Assembly: GCA_035943635.1 (NCBI GenBank)
Contig: DASZBX010000147.1
Coordinates: forward strand, 124,001-188,000
Length of the DNA: 64,000 nt
Reading direction: 5' to 3'
From: DASZBX01 sp035943635
GTDB lineage: Bacteria > Actinomycetota > Actinomycetes > Streptomycetales > Catenulisporaceae
Shown piece after piece: positions 34,706-44,582 of this stretch; position 1 is the first letter of the stretch, and every line of letters starts with the position of its first letter. The notes under the pieces were generated by a model. It was not told the origin of the DNA. It saw only the letters and a list, made by a program, of their open reading frames with translations, and did no database searches. The translations under genes were made by a program, and so were the position numbers.

Positions 34706-36397
34706 CTAGCTCCCGCTGGTCGAGTTGAAGGCCCCGGTCTTGATCTCGTAGATGTTCACCCAGATCGCCAGGATCACCATCACGCTGCCCAGGATGATGC
34801 CGGTCATCGCCTGGTTCTTGCCGATCCGGTTGCGGTTGGCCAGGGCGTTGCCGTTGACGCCGAGGATGATCGCGGTGGCGGCCAGGACCACGTTCAGGAA
34901 CGGGATGATCAGCCCCGGCACGCTGACCAGGGCCAGCACCATCGCCCAGGTGGCCTTCAGGTTGCGCGGCGGAGCGTAGCCGGCCCGGCCGGTGGCCACC
35001 GCGTACGGGTTCGGCTGGCCGTAGGGCGGCCGCTGCTGGTTCGCCGGGTGCTGCACGCCGAACGGCGGCGGCGTGGCGACCACGGGCCGCGGCGGGGTGT
35101 TGACCACCGGGCGCGGCGGCGGGGTGTTCGGCCGCTGCTGCTGCGGCTGGTACTGCGGCGCGGGCAGCGGAGGGCGGGTCGGGCCCGGCTGCTGCTGCGG
35201 GGGCTGCTGCTGGGGCGGGCGGCCGCCGCCCAGGGACCAGTTCGGGCCGCTGCCGCTGCCGCCCTGCACGGCCGGGTTGTTGCCCTGCGGGGCGTTGTTC
35301 GGCCAGTTCGGCGGGCGCTGCGGCCCGGCCTGCGGGCGGTTGTGCTGCTGCGGCGGGCCCGGCTGCTGGTACTGCGGCGCGGGCAGCGGCGGCCGGGTCG
35401 GGCCCGGGTAGCCCTGCTGCGGGGCGGGCCGCGGCGCGACGTACGGCGGGGGCTGCTGCGGGCGCTGCTGCTGGACCGGCGGCGGGACCGGCGCGCCGCC
35501 GCTGGACTCCGCGCTCAGCGCCTCGGTGGCCTGGGCCAGGATCTCCGCCATCACCGCGCTCGGCAGCCAGCCGGTGCCCGGGTCCTCGTCCGGGGACTGC
35601 TCCAGCATCAGCGCCAGCCCGGCCGCGTCCGGCCGCCCGGCCGGCTCCTTGGTCAGGCAGCTGCGCAGCGGCTCGGCCAGCGAGGCCGGCAGGGTCTCGT
35701 CGAGCACCGGGCCGATCGTGATCGCCCGGCCGTAGAGCTCGTTGACCCCGCCCTTGCCGTACGGGCCGATCCCGGTCGCCGCGAAGTGCAGGATCGCGGC
35801 CAGCCCGAACACGTCCGAGCCGGTGCCGAAGTCCCCGGTCAGCAGCTGCTCGGGCGCCATGTAGGGCGGGGAGCCGGCCACCATGCCGGTGCGGGTCAGG
35901 CCCTCCTCGGACAGGCCCCGGGCGATCCCGAAGTCGATCACCTTCGGGCCGATCGAGGTCAGCAGGATGTTGTCCGGCTTCAGGTCCCGGTGCACCAGGC
36001 CGACCGCGTGGATGTCGGCGACCGCGCGGGCCACGCACAGGCCGAGCTTGCGCACCGCCTCCTCGGGCAGCACCCCGCTGCGGTGCACCGCGTCGCCGAC
36101 CGAGATGCCGGGGGAGTAGGCCGTGGCCAGCCAGGGGTTGGCCGCCTCCGCGTCGGCGTCGACCACCTCGGCGATGTACGTGCCGCGGACCTGGCGGGCC
36201 GCGGAGACCTCGCGGGCGAACCGGGCCCGGAACTCCCGGTCGGTGACCAGGTCGCCGTGGATCGTCTTGATCGCCACGGCCTTCCCGGTGCTCTCGGCCC
36301 GGCCCAGGTACACCGTGCCCATGCCGCCCGCCCCCAGGCGCGCCACGATCCGGAACGGCCCTATCCGCGGCGGATCGGTCGGCTTCAGCGGCTTCAT
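34706..36397 (-). CDS. Ser/Thr protein kinase with Pro/Gln-rich linker and DUF4190 membrane domain
   Basis: A PknB-type kinase of 563 residues. Glycine loop GAGGMG (22-27), catalytic Lys44, HRDLKPDN (136-143), DFG (155-157) and APE (181-183) are all intact. A long Pro/Gln/Tyr-rich linker with repeated PTRPPLPAPQYQ blocks follows, then four hydrophobic segments resembling DUF4190. ATG 36397 has GGGAG upstream; the frame is open to 36640 but that stretch is not kinase-like. The stop codon is part of the MITE target duplication. Targets are unknown. Confidence 0.92.
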   Translation of the reverse strand: MKPLKPTDPPRIGPFRIVARLGAGGMGTVYLGRAESTGKAVAIKTIHGDLVTDREFRARFAREVSAARQVRGTYIAEVVDADAEAANPWLATAYSPGISVGDAVHRSGVLPEEAVRKLGLCVARAVADIHAVGLVHRDLKPDNILLTSIGPKVIDFGIARGLSEEGLTRTGMVAGSPPYMAPEQLLTGDFGTGSDVFGLAAILHFAATGIGPYGKGGVNELYGRAITIGPVLDETLPASLAEPLRSCLTKEPAGRPDAAGLALMLEQSPDEDPGTGWLPSAVMAEILAQATEALSAESSGGAPVPPPVQQQRPQQPPPYVAPRPAPQQGYPGPTRPPLPAPQYQQPGPPQQHNRPQAGPQRPPNWPNNAPQGNNPAVQGGSGSGPNWSLGGGRPPQQQPPQQQPGPTRPPLPAPQYQPQQQRPNTPPPRPVVNTPPRPVVATPPPFGVQHPANQQRPPYGQPNPYAVATGRAGYAPPRNLKATWAMVLALVSVPGLIIPFLNVVLAATAIILGVNGNALANRNRIGKNQAMTGIILGSVMVILAIWVNIYEIKTGAFNSTSGS

Positions 36398-36498
36398 CGA
36401 CTCCCACTCCCCTTGAAAGTGCGTCCTCCAAGACCACTGCGAATTGAATCGCGTTGCACCGACCCTGCGCAACACACAGGAGGTTTGACCGAAAGTTG

Positions 36499-37878
36499 TT
36501 ACGCCATCGTCGCCAGAATCTCCCGCACCGTCGCGAGGGTGGTGCCCGGGTGGAGGAACGCGAACCGGGCCACTGTCTCCCCTTCCCAGCTGGTGGGGGT
36601 GACGAACGCGATCTGGCCGGCCAGCAGACGCTTCGACCACAGATCATAGTCCTGCGGCGACCAGCCGCGGCGGCGGAAGAGCACCACGGACAGTTCCGGC
36701 TCCCGGATCAGCTCCAGATCCGGGTCCGCCCGGACCAGCTGCGCGCTCTCCCGGGCCAGGGTCAGCGCGCTCTCGATCGCGTCGGTGTACGCCCTGGTCC
36801 CGTGCACGGCGAAGGAGAACCACAGCGGCAGCCCGCGGGCCCGGCGGGTCAGGTGGTAGGCGTAGTCGGTCGGGTTCCACTCGTCCGGGGCGTCGGTGTG
36901 GATCACGTCCAGGTACGAGGCGTCCTGCGTGTGCACCGCCTTCGCCAGATGAGGGTCCTTATAGATCAGCGCGGCGCAGTCGAAGGGGGCGAACAACCAC
37001 TTGTGCGGGTCCACGACGAACGAGTCCGCGTGCTCGATCCCGTCGTAGAGCCCGCGTACGCTCGGCGCGAACAGCCCGGCCCCGCCGTACGCCCCGTCCA
37101 CGTGGAACCACAGTCCCGCCTCGGCCGCGACCTCGGCCACCCCGGCCAGGTCGTCCACGATCCCGCCGTTGGTGGTCCCGCTGGTGGCCACCACCCCGAT
37201 CACCGGCACGCCGTCGCCCGCGTGCGCGGCCAGCGCGGCCCGCAGCGCGGTCCCGGTCAGCCGGTGCTCGGCGGTCGGCACGGCCAGGGGTTCGACCCCG
37301 ATGATCCGCAGGGTGTTGCCGATCGAGGAGTGCGCCTGGTCGCTGACCGCGATCCGGACCCGGTCGTACGGGCCCAGGCCCAGCCGGCGCCGGGCCGTGT
37401 CCCGCGCCACGACCAGCGCGGACAGGTTCCCGGCGGACCCGCCGGTGACGAAGCAGCCGCCCGCCCCGGCCGGGAACCCGGCGAAGTCGGAGATCAGCCG
37501 CAGCACCTGGTTCTCCGCCGCGATCGCCCCGGCCGCCTCCAGCCAGGAGATGCCCTGCAGCGAGGCGCAGGAGACCACCATGTCGAACAACAGCGCGGCC
37601 TTGGTCGGCGCGGCCGGGATGAAGGACAGGAAGTTCGGGCTGTCGCAGGAGATCACCGCGGTGGCGAGATGATCGGCGTACACGGACAGGACGTGCTCCG
37701 GGGAGTGCCCCTCCTCGCCCAGCAGCCCGGTCAGCACCGCGTCCAGTTTCGCCCGGTCTCCCGGGTGGTCCAGCGGTACCGGGTCGAGCTGGAGCCGGTC
37801 GCGCATGTAGTCGAAGACCAGGTCGGCCAGGTGGGCGTCGTAGGTGTGCATCCGGTCGGCGGTATCTGAGACGTGCAT
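36499..37878 (-). CDS. Pyridoxal-dependent decarboxylase (aromatic L-amino acid decarboxylase family)
   Basis: A group II PLP decarboxylase of 459 residues. PLP-lysine is Lys293 in VDPHKWLF, with stacking His183 in SDQAHSS and Asp261 in HVDGAYGG. FVTGGSAGNLSAL is also typical. Close families act on tryptophan, tyrosine, DOPA or histidine; the substrate here is unknown. The gene is transcribed in the same direction as the kinase, 101 bases upstream of it, and is divergent from the NUDIX gene. Confidence 0.92.
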   Translation of the reverse strand: MHVSDTADRMHTYDAHLADLVFDYMRDRLQLDPVPLDHPGDRAKLDAVLTGLLGEEGHSPEHVLSVYADHLATAVISCDSPNFLSFIPAAPTKAALLFDMVVSCASLQGISWLEAAGAIAAENQVLRLISDFAGFPAGAGGCFVTGGSAGNLSALVVARDTARRRLGLGPYDRVRIAVSDQAHSSIGNTLRIIGVEPLAVPTAEHRLTGTALRAALAAHAGDGVPVIGVVATSGTTNGGIVDDLAGVAEVAAEAGLWFHVDGAYGGAGLFAPSVRGLYDGIEHADSFVVDPHKWLFAPFDCAALIYKDPHLAKAVHTQDASYLDVIHTDAPDEWNPTDYAYHLTRRARGLPLWFSFAVHGTRAYTDAIESALTLARESAQLVRADPDLELIREPELSVVLFRRRGWSPQDYDLWSKRLLAGQIAFVTPTSWEGETVARFAFLHPGTTLATVREILATMA

Positions 37879-38031
37879 AGAGCCGAGTATCTCTGGGGGG
37901 AGGGGTGTCCGCGAACTGGCTTTGTGGCAGGAGTTTCGTTACTACGCTGCCACTATGCTGCGAAATACTGCTCCAGGCGGCCCAATCGGCGGCCATGGGC
38001 AGGACAGCGGACAGACGGGGAGGGTGCAGTG

Positions 38032-38520
38032 ATGAACATGGGGCCGAACGAGGCGGGGACACCGGAATCGGCGGACGAACCCGCGGCGCAGACCGCGGAG
38101 GCGAGGGAACAGCCCGCAGTGCCCGAGCAGGCCCGGCGGATTGTGGTGGCCGCGGTGATCGAACGCGACGGGCTGTTCCTGGCCGCCCGCCGGACCGAAC
38201 CGCCCGCCCTGGCCGGGCGCTGGGAGTTCCCCGGCGGCAAGGTCGAACCGGGCGAGAGCGAGGCCGAGGCCCTGGTCCGCGAGTGCCGCGAGGAACTCGG
38301 CGTGCTGGTCGCGGTCGGCCCGGCGGTCGGGCCCGAATACACCGTCGGCTCCCTGACCGTGCACACCTACCGGGCCGAACTGCTCTCCGGCGAACCGCAG
38401 CCGGTGGAGTGCCACGACGCCCTGCGCTGGCTGCGGCCGGGCGAGAGCGCGGTCCGGGAACTACCCTGGCTGGACGGGGACTACGTGATTCTGGACGCTT
38501 TGGAGCATTCGGCCGGATAA
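38032..38520 (+). CDS. NUDIX hydrolase (MutT-like)
   Basis: The 162-residue protein contains a full NUDIX box GKVEPGESEAEALVRECREELGV preceded by GRWEFPGG, the arrangement of MutT/8-oxo-dGTPase enzymes that clean oxidised nucleotides from the pool. A 35-residue acidic N-terminal extension is unusual but harmless. ATG 38032 follows GGGGAGGG; the frame is open upstream to 37873. Confidence 0.9.
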   Translation: MNMGPNEAGTPESADEPAAQTAEAREQPAVPEQARRIVVAAVIERDGLFLAARRTEPPALAGRWEFPGGKVEPGESEAEALVRECREELGVLVAVGPAVGPEYTVGSLTVHTYRAELLSGEPQPVECHDALRWLRPGESAVRELPWLDGDYVILDALEHSAG

Positions 38521-38640
38521 GTCCTGCAATGGCCTCCACCTGAGTGGCCTAAATCACTTTGACCGTCATATAAATCACCTGGCATTGGGAAGGACAGGGG
38601 CATACCCCGTCCCCGTCCGACCAGCCGCCAGGATCCCCAG

Positions 38641-41127
38641 ATGACCCCGCCGACCGATTCCGCCGCCCGCGGCCCGGCCCTGCCCGAGTCCGGCGCGGGC
38701 GCCGCCGGGAGCCGGGCGGCGGACCGGGGCGCGGCCTGGTTCCGGCCGTCGGGCCCGGGCCCGGTCGCGGCGGCCGCCCCGGTGCTCGGGATGGCCCGCT
38801 CCGGGGAGAACCTGCCGGGCGAACCCTGGTCCGGCGCGCCGATCGTCCCGGCCCACCCGGCCGATGTGGCGGACGTGGCGCAGGCGACCGCCTCGGCCCC
38901 GCCCGCCGCCCGGCCGGCCGCTCCCGCCGACGCCTCCGGGCCCGCGGCCGACGGCGCCGCGTTCGGCCTCGGCACGCGCCACCCCCGGCCGATCGAGCCG
39001 ATCGGCGCGGCCGGCGGACTGCTCGACCTGATCCGGATCGCCACCTTCGTGCTGGACCTGTCCGGGCGGATCGTGGTCTGGTCCCCGTCGGCCGAACGGA
39101 TGACCGGCCGCCCGGCCGCCCGGATGCTCGGCGCGCCGGTCGCCGAGATCTTCCCGGCCGACCTGGCCGGACACGCCCGCGAGCTGTTCCACCGGGTGTC
39201 CGGGCGGACCGGCTGGATCGGCGTGCTGCCGGTGCGCCACCGCGACGGCCGGGTCTTCGACGTCGGGTTCCGCGCCTCCACCCAGCACTTCCCCGGCGGC
39301 GTGGACCTGGTCCAGGTGGTGGCCACCGACGCCCAGGACCTGCGCCGGGTCGAGCGCAACCGGCTGGCCATCCTCAACAGCGCCAACAGCCGGATCGGGA
39401 CCAGCCTGGAGATGGAGCGCACCGCGGCCGAACTGGCCGAGGTCGCGGTGCCCCGGTTCGCCGACCGGATCCAGGTCCGGCTGCTCGAATCGGTCCAGGA
39501 CCCGGCCTTCCCGGTGGACCGGCAGTCGCCCGACCAGCCGATCCGGCTGCGCCGGACGGTGGTGCACGCGGCCGGACGGGACGAGGCCGTGATCGCCGGG
39601 CCCGCCCGCAGCGTCGCCGTGCAGCCCGGCACCCCGCTGCACGCGCTGCTGCTCGGCCCGCGCGCCCGGCTGCTGCCGCCCGCCCCGGACGGCCGCACCG
39701 TGATCTCGCCGCAGCTCAGCGCCTGGTCGGCCGCCGACGCCGCCGCGCCTGGGGCGCCCGACACGCCCGCCGCGAGCTCCGCGCCCGCCGACCAAGCCGC
39801 GCCTGCCACCGCCCCGGCGCACGGCCACGCCCACTCCACCGCGCATGCCGTCCACAACGCCCGCCGGATCGTCGCCCCCCTGTTCGCCCGCGGCACCCTG
39901 CTGGGCCTGGCCACGTTCACCCGCGCGCCCGGCCGCCCGGTCTTCGGCGGCGCCGACCTCGAGGTGGCCGAGGAACTGGCCACCCGCACCGCGCTGTGCA
40001 TCGAGAACGGCCGGCTCTACCACCGCGAGCGGTCCACCGCGCTGATGCTCCAGCGCTCGCTGCTGCCCGAGCGGATCCCGCACATCGACGCGGTCGAGGT
40101 GGCCTTCCGCTACCGGCCCGGACCGATCGGCGCCGAGGTGGGCGGGGACTGGTTCGACGTGATCGCGCTGCCCGGCAACCGGGTCGGGTTCGTGGTCGGC
40201 GACGTGATGGGCAGCGGGCTGCGCGCGGCCGGCACGATGGGCCAGTTCCGCACCGCCGTGCGCACCCTGGCCCAGCTGGACCTGAGCCCGGCCGCGGTCC
40301 TGCGCGAACTGGACCAGCTGGCCCAGTCGATGAGCGAGTCGCACATCGCCACCTGCGTCTACGCCGTGTACGACCCGGTCGACGGGCACTGCCTGGCCGC
40401 CGCCGCCGGCCACCTGCCGCCGCTGCTGATCCGCCCGCAGGGCGCGGTCAGCCTGCTCGACCTGCCGGTCGGCGCCCCGCTCGGCGTCGGCACCAACCGG
40501 TTCGACGAGCACGAATTCACGGTCGAGCCCGGCAGCACGCTCGCCCTGTACACCGACGGCCTGGTCGAGGACCGCTACCAGGACATCGACGCCGGGCTGG
40601 CCGACCTGGTCGCCCTGGTCGGCAAGGCCGAGTACGGGCGCGGCCGGCCCGGCTCGCTCGAGGCCCTGGGCGACCTGGTCTTCCACCAGATGTCCGACCC
40701 GCACCGGCTGGACGACGCCACCCTGCTGCTCGCCACCCTCGGCCGACTCCCAGGAGAACGCATGGCCACCTGGACCCTGAACAGCGCGCCGACCATCGCC
40801 GCGCAGGGCCGCGCGCTGGTGCGCGACCAGCTCGCCGACTGGCACCTGGACGGCCTGGCCGACACCGCCGAACTGCTGGTCAGCGAGCTGGTCACCAACG
40901 CGCTGCGGTACGGCCGGGGCGACATCGGGCTGCGCCTGCTGCGCAACGCGACCTCGCTGGTCTGCGAGATCTCGGACGGGCTGGAGTCGGCGCCGCGCCT
41001 GCGCACCGTGCACTACAGCGACGAGGGCGGCCGCGGCCTGTACCTGGTCGACCAGATGTCGCAGCGCTGGGGCACCCGGACGACGAACCACGGCAAGATC
41101 GTCTGGTTCGAACTGCCGCTGAGCTGA
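38641..41127 (+). CDS. PAS-GAF-SpoIIE phosphatase with C-terminal HATPase (anti-sigma regulator)
   Basis: An 828-residue multidomain regulator. After a Pro/Ala-rich N-terminus come a PAS domain (about 127-235), a GAF domain (about 240-460) split by an Ala/His-rich insert, a PP2C-type SpoIIE phosphatase (about 465-700; VGGDWFDVI, GDVMGSG, ALYTDGLVE) and a HATPase_c domain (about 705-828; VSELVTNALRYG). This resembles partner-switching proteins controlling anti-sigma factor antagonists. Having both phosphatase and kinase-like domains in one chain suggests self-contained switching; the target sigma factor is not in the window. Confidence 0.92.
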   Translation: MTPPTDSAARGPALPESGAGAAGSRAADRGAAWFRPSGPGPVAAAAPVLGMARSGENLPGEPWSGAPIVPAHPADVADVAQATASAPPAARPAAPADASGPAADGAAFGLGTRHPRPIEPIGAAGGLLDLIRIATFVLDLSGRIVVWSPSAERMTGRPAARMLGAPVAEIFPADLAGHARELFHRVSGRTGWIGVLPVRHRDGRVFDVGFRASTQHFPGGVDLVQVVATDAQDLRRVERNRLAILNSANSRIGTSLEMERTAAELAEVAVPRFADRIQVRLLESVQDPAFPVDRQSPDQPIRLRRTVVHAAGRDEAVIAGPARSVAVQPGTPLHALLLGPRARLLPPAPDGRTVISPQLSAWSAADAAAPGAPDTPAASSAPADQAAPATAPAHGHAHSTAHAVHNARRIVAPLFARGTLLGLATFTRAPGRPVFGGADLEVAEELATRTALCIENGRLYHRERSTALMLQRSLLPERIPHIDAVEVAFRYRPGPIGAEVGGDWFDVIALPGNRVGFVVGDVMGSGLRAAGTMGQFRTAVRTLAQLDLSPAAVLRELDQLAQSMSESHIATCVYAVYDPVDGHCLAAAAGHLPPLLIRPQGAVSLLDLPVGAPLGVGTNRFDEHEFTVEPGSTLALYTDGLVEDRYQDIDAGLADLVALVGKAEYGRGRPGSLEALGDLVFHQMSDPHRLDDATLLLATLGRLPGERMATWTLNSAPTIAAQGRALVRDQLADWHLDGLADTAELLVSELVTNALRYGRGDIGLRLLRNATSLVCEISDGLESAPRLRTVHYSDEGGRGLYLVDQMSQRWGTRTTNHGKIVWFELPLS

Positions 41128-41285
41128 CCCGGCGGGCCCTGAGCCGGGGAGCCCTTCTTCCCGGAGCCGCCCGCGGTTCAGCGCCGGTCCGCCCGGGCGA
41201 GCATGCCGTCGAGGACCACATAGCGCCGCAGCCAGGCACCTTCACCTGCGGAATCACACCGACCCCGACACTCCTGCCCCACAAA

Positions 41286-41337
41286 GCGCCTGGCTGCCCG
41301 CCCCACCCGAAACCGGGTGACCCGAGCAGCCAGGCGC
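41286..41337. terminator. Bidirectional terminator between SpoIIE regulator and parC
   Basis: GCGCCTGGCTGC (41286-41297) and GCAGCCAGGCGC (41326-41337) form a perfect 12-bp stem in the gap between convergent genes. A third copy of CAGCCAGGC occurs at 41230-41238. Confidence 0.55.
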
Positions 41338-41377
41338 GCACCGCTGATCCCTGCCGACAGATCCCTACCGCCGACCC

Positions 41378-43837
41378 CTACTCCGCCGGGTTCGGCGGCG
41401 GCGCGATCGCGGCCACCGGCTTGCGCAGCGGCGTGCCGGACGCGTCCCGGCGCTGGTCCAGCGCGGGCAGGTACACCGGGTTGCCGCCCTCGTCCGCGGC
41501 CCGGGCCGGCGCGGCGCCGACCCAGGCGAAGATCAGCTGGTCCTCGCCCTTCAGGAACCGCTGGCAGCGCACGCCGCCGGTGGCCCGGCCCTTGGACGGG
41601 TACAGGTGGTACGGCGTCACCTTCGCCGCGCCGGCGTTGCTGCCGGGCAGCGCGCCCGTGGCCCCGGCCACGCTGACCACCACCGCGTCCGCCTCCGGGT
41701 CGACCGCGCCGAACGAGAGCACCGTCGCGCCCTCGGCCAGCTTGATCCCGGCCATCCCGCCGGCCGGCCGGCCCTGCGGGCGCACCTGCTCGGCCGAGAA
41801 CTTCAGCAGCTGCGCGTCGGACGTGACGAACACCAGGTCCTCCTGGCCCGTGCGCAACTCCACCGCGCCGACCACCCGGTCCCCGTCCCGCAGGGTGAGC
41901 AGCTCGAACACGTCCTTGTTGGCCGGGTACTCGGAGATCACCCGCTTGACGATGCCCTGCTCCGTGCCCAGCGCCACGCCCTGCGACTCGGCGTCAAGGG
42001 TGGCCAGGCACAGCACCTTCTCGTCCGGCTCCAGGTCGATGAACTCGGCCACCGGCGCGCCGCCGGACAGGTTGATCGAGGCCGAGGCCGGCAGCGAGGG
42101 CAGTTCCAGCACGTTGAGCCGGATCATCTGGCCCTGCGAGGTCACCGCCGCGATCTCGCCCCGGGTCGTGGTCAGCACGGTCGAACTGATCACGTCGTGC
42201 CGGGCCCGGGTCTCGTCCCCGGCCGGCGGCAGGTCCGCGCTGGTCCGGGCGAGCAGGCCGGTGGAGGAGAGCAGCACCAGGCACGGGTCGTCCTCGACCT
42301 CCAGCGGCGCGCCGGTCGGCGTCGGCACCTCGCCCGCCTCCAGCAGCACCGTCTTGCGCGCGGTGCCAAACTGCTTGGCCACTATGGCCAGCTCGTCCGA
42401 GACGGTCTTGCGCAGCAGGGCGTCGGACTCCAGGATCGCGGTCAGCTCGGCGATCTCCGCGCGCAGCTTCTCCTGCTCAGACTCCAGTTCGATCCGGTCG
42501 AACCGGGTCAGCCGGCGCAGCGGGGTGTCCAGGATGTAGTTCGCCTGGATCTCCGAGAGCGAATACTGCGCGATCAACCGCTGCCGCGCGTCCGAGGCGT
42601 TCTCCGACGTGCGGATCGTCTGGATCACCGCGTCGATGTTGAGCAGGGCGATCAGCAGGCCGTCGACCAGGTGCATCCGGTCCGTCCGCTTGCGCCGGCG
42701 GTACTCGCAGCGCCGGCGGACCACCCCGAACCGGTGGTCGAGGTAGACCTCCAGCAGCTCCTTCAGGCCCAGGGTGAGCGGCTGGCCGTCCACCAGCGCC
42801 ACGTTGTTGATCCCGAAGGACTCCTCCAGCGGGGTCAGCTTGTAGAGCTGGTCGAGGATCGCCTCGGCGTGGAACCCGGCCTTGACCTCGATCACGATCC
42901 GCAGCCCGTTGGCCCGGTCGGTCAGGTCCTTCAGGTCCGCGATGCCCTGGATCCGCTTGGTCTGCACCAGCTCCTTGATCTTCGCGATCACCTTCTCCGG
43001 GCCGATGTTGAACGGCAGCTCGGTGATCACGATCCCCTGGCGGCGGTTGGTGATCGCCTCCAGGTGCGCGCTGGCCCGCATCCGGAAGACGCCGCGGCCC
43101 TTCTCGTACGCGTCCCGCACCCCGTCCAGGCCGACGATCCGGCCGCCGGTGGGCAGGTCCGGGCCCGGGATGAACTGCATCAGCTCGTCCAGCCCGGCGG
43201 TCGGCTTCTTGATCAGGTGCCGGGCCGCCGCGATCACCTCGCCGAGGTTGTGCGGCGGCATGTTCGTGGCCATCCCGACCGCGATCCCGCTGGCCCCGTT
43301 GACCAGTAGGTTCGGGAACGCCGCGGGGAGCACGTCCGGCTCGTTCTCCTGGCCGTCGTAGTTCGGCCGGAAGTCGACCGTGTCCTCGTCGATGTCCGCG
43401 GTCATCAGGATCGAGGCCGGGGTCAGCCGGGACTCGGTGTACCGCATCGCGGCCGGCGGGTCGTCGTTGCCCAGCGAGCCGAAGTTGCCGTGCCCGTCGA
43501 CCAGCGGCACCCGCATCGAGAACGGCTGGGCCAGCCGGACCAGGGTGTCGTAGATCGCCTGGTCCCCGTGCGGGTGCAGCCGGCCCATCACCTCCCCGAC
43601 CACGCGCGCGCACTTGACGAAGCCGCGGTCCGGGCGCAGCCCCATCTCGTTCATCTGGTAGAGGATCCGCCGGTGCACCGGCTTGAGGCCGTCCCGAGCG
43701 TCCGGCAGTGCCCGGGAGTAGATCACCGAGTAGGAGTATTCCAAGTACGAGTTGGACATCTCCTCGGTCACGTCGATATCGACGATCCGCTCCTCGTAGG
43801 GTTCGTCGATATCCTGTGTGCCGCTGCGCCGCGCCAT
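41378..43837 (-). CDS. parC: DNA topoisomerase IV subunit A
   Basis: The 819-residue type IIA topoisomerase A subunit has catalytic Tyr133 in AAMRYTESRL, the LHPHGDQAIYD region, and a C-terminal beta-propeller. The propeller lacks the QRRGG(R/K)G GyrA box, which favours ParC over GyrA. ATG 43837 (MARRSGTQDI) is chosen because the open extension to 44593 overlaps another gene on the other strand. It is divergent from the DUF5998 gene. The site matching Ser83 of E. coli GyrA is Gln92 here. Confidence 0.93.
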   Translation of the reverse strand: MARRSGTQDIDEPYEERIVDIDVTEEMSNSYLEYSYSVIYSRALPDARDGLKPVHRRILYQMNEMGLRPDRGFVKCARVVGEVMGRLHPHGDQAIYDTLVRLAQPFSMRVPLVDGHGNFGSLGNDDPPAAMRYTESRLTPASILMTADIDEDTVDFRPNYDGQENEPDVLPAAFPNLLVNGASGIAVGMATNMPPHNLGEVIAAARHLIKKPTAGLDELMQFIPGPDLPTGGRIVGLDGVRDAYEKGRGVFRMRASAHLEAITNRRQGIVITELPFNIGPEKVIAKIKELVQTKRIQGIADLKDLTDRANGLRIVIEVKAGFHAEAILDQLYKLTPLEESFGINNVALVDGQPLTLGLKELLEVYLDHRFGVVRRRCEYRRRKRTDRMHLVDGLLIALLNIDAVIQTIRTSENASDARQRLIAQYSLSEIQANYILDTPLRRLTRFDRIELESEQEKLRAEIAELTAILESDALLRKTVSDELAIVAKQFGTARKTVLLEAGEVPTPTGAPLEVEDDPCLVLLSSTGLLARTSADLPPAGDETRARHDVISSTVLTTTRGEIAAVTSQGQMIRLNVLELPSLPASASINLSGGAPVAEFIDLEPDEKVLCLATLDAESQGVALGTEQGIVKRVISEYPANKDVFELLTLRDGDRVVGAVELRTGQEDLVFVTSDAQLLKFSAEQVRPQGRPAGGMAGIKLAEGATVLSFGAVDPEADAVVVSVAGATGALPGSNAGAAKVTPYHLYPSKGRATGGVRCQRFLKGEDQLIFAWVGAAPARAADEGGNPVYLPALDQRRDASGTPLRKPVAAIAPPPNPAE

Positions 43838-43948
43838 GACTGGTGTGCTCCTGCTCGTCGGGACGGTGAACAGACCCATTGTGCCGCCTCTTGCCGACAA
43901 TCTTCGCCGGAGGCGGGAAACCGGCTCCACTATGCGAGGATTGGAGCC

Positions 43949-44575
43949 ATGCCGAATCGCACTGACGCCGACTCCTTCGATCCGAAACTGCGCGCCGCCA
44001 TCGAAGCCAGCGGTTACTACCCGGCACTGGTCAGCGAGGCGATCGAGAACGCGCTGGGCGGCGAACCGGTGATCAGCCACCTGGTACACCAGGAGACGAC
44101 GTTCGACGTCGAGGAGATCCGCCGGCACGTGACCGTGCTCGCGCTCACCGAGCACCGCCTCGTCATCGGCCATACGGATGAACACGGGACCGAACCCGAA
44201 CTCGACGGGGTGGACTCCTCGGTCAAGGCCTACGCCTCGACCTCCACCGAGACGGTCCGGCTGGACCGGGTCAGCACTGTGGTGGTCACCCGCGTGGTCG
44301 ACGACCCGGCCAAGCACGTGCGCGGCGCCCTGCCGCGCGAGGTGGTGCTGACCATCGGCTGGGGCGCGGTCGGCCGGGTGGACCTGGAACCGGCCACCTG
44401 CGGCGACCCGCACTGCGAGGCCGACCACGGGTACACCGGCACGATCACCGGCGACGACCTGGCCCTGCGGGTGTCCATGGGCGCCGACGGCGAGGAGGCG
44501 GTGGTCAGCACCCTGGCCTTCGCCAGCGCCCTGGCCGCGGCCTCGGTGGCCCGCAACACCAGGGATCTGGGTTAG
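43949..44575 (+). CDS. DUF5998 family protein
   Basis: The 208-residue protein (MPNRTDADSFDPKLRAAIEASGYYPALV...) matches the actinobacterial DUF5998 family by recognition. It has HVTVLALTEHRLVIGHTDEH and GDPHCEADHGYTGT, with no signal peptide or membrane helix. Function is unknown. It starts a rightward cluster with a phosphodiesterase-like gene (7 bases downstream) and a sulfurtransferase. Confidence 0.82.
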   Translation: MPNRTDADSFDPKLRAAIEASGYYPALVSEAIENALGGEPVISHLVHQETTFDVEEIRRHVTVLALTEHRLVIGHTDEHGTEPELDGVDSSVKAYASTSTETVRLDRVSTVVVTRVVDDPAKHVRGALPREVVLTIGWGAVGRVDLEPATCGDPHCEADHGYTGTITGDDLALRVSMGADGEEAVVSTLAFASALAAASVARNTRDLG

Positions 44576-44582
44576 CGGCCGC

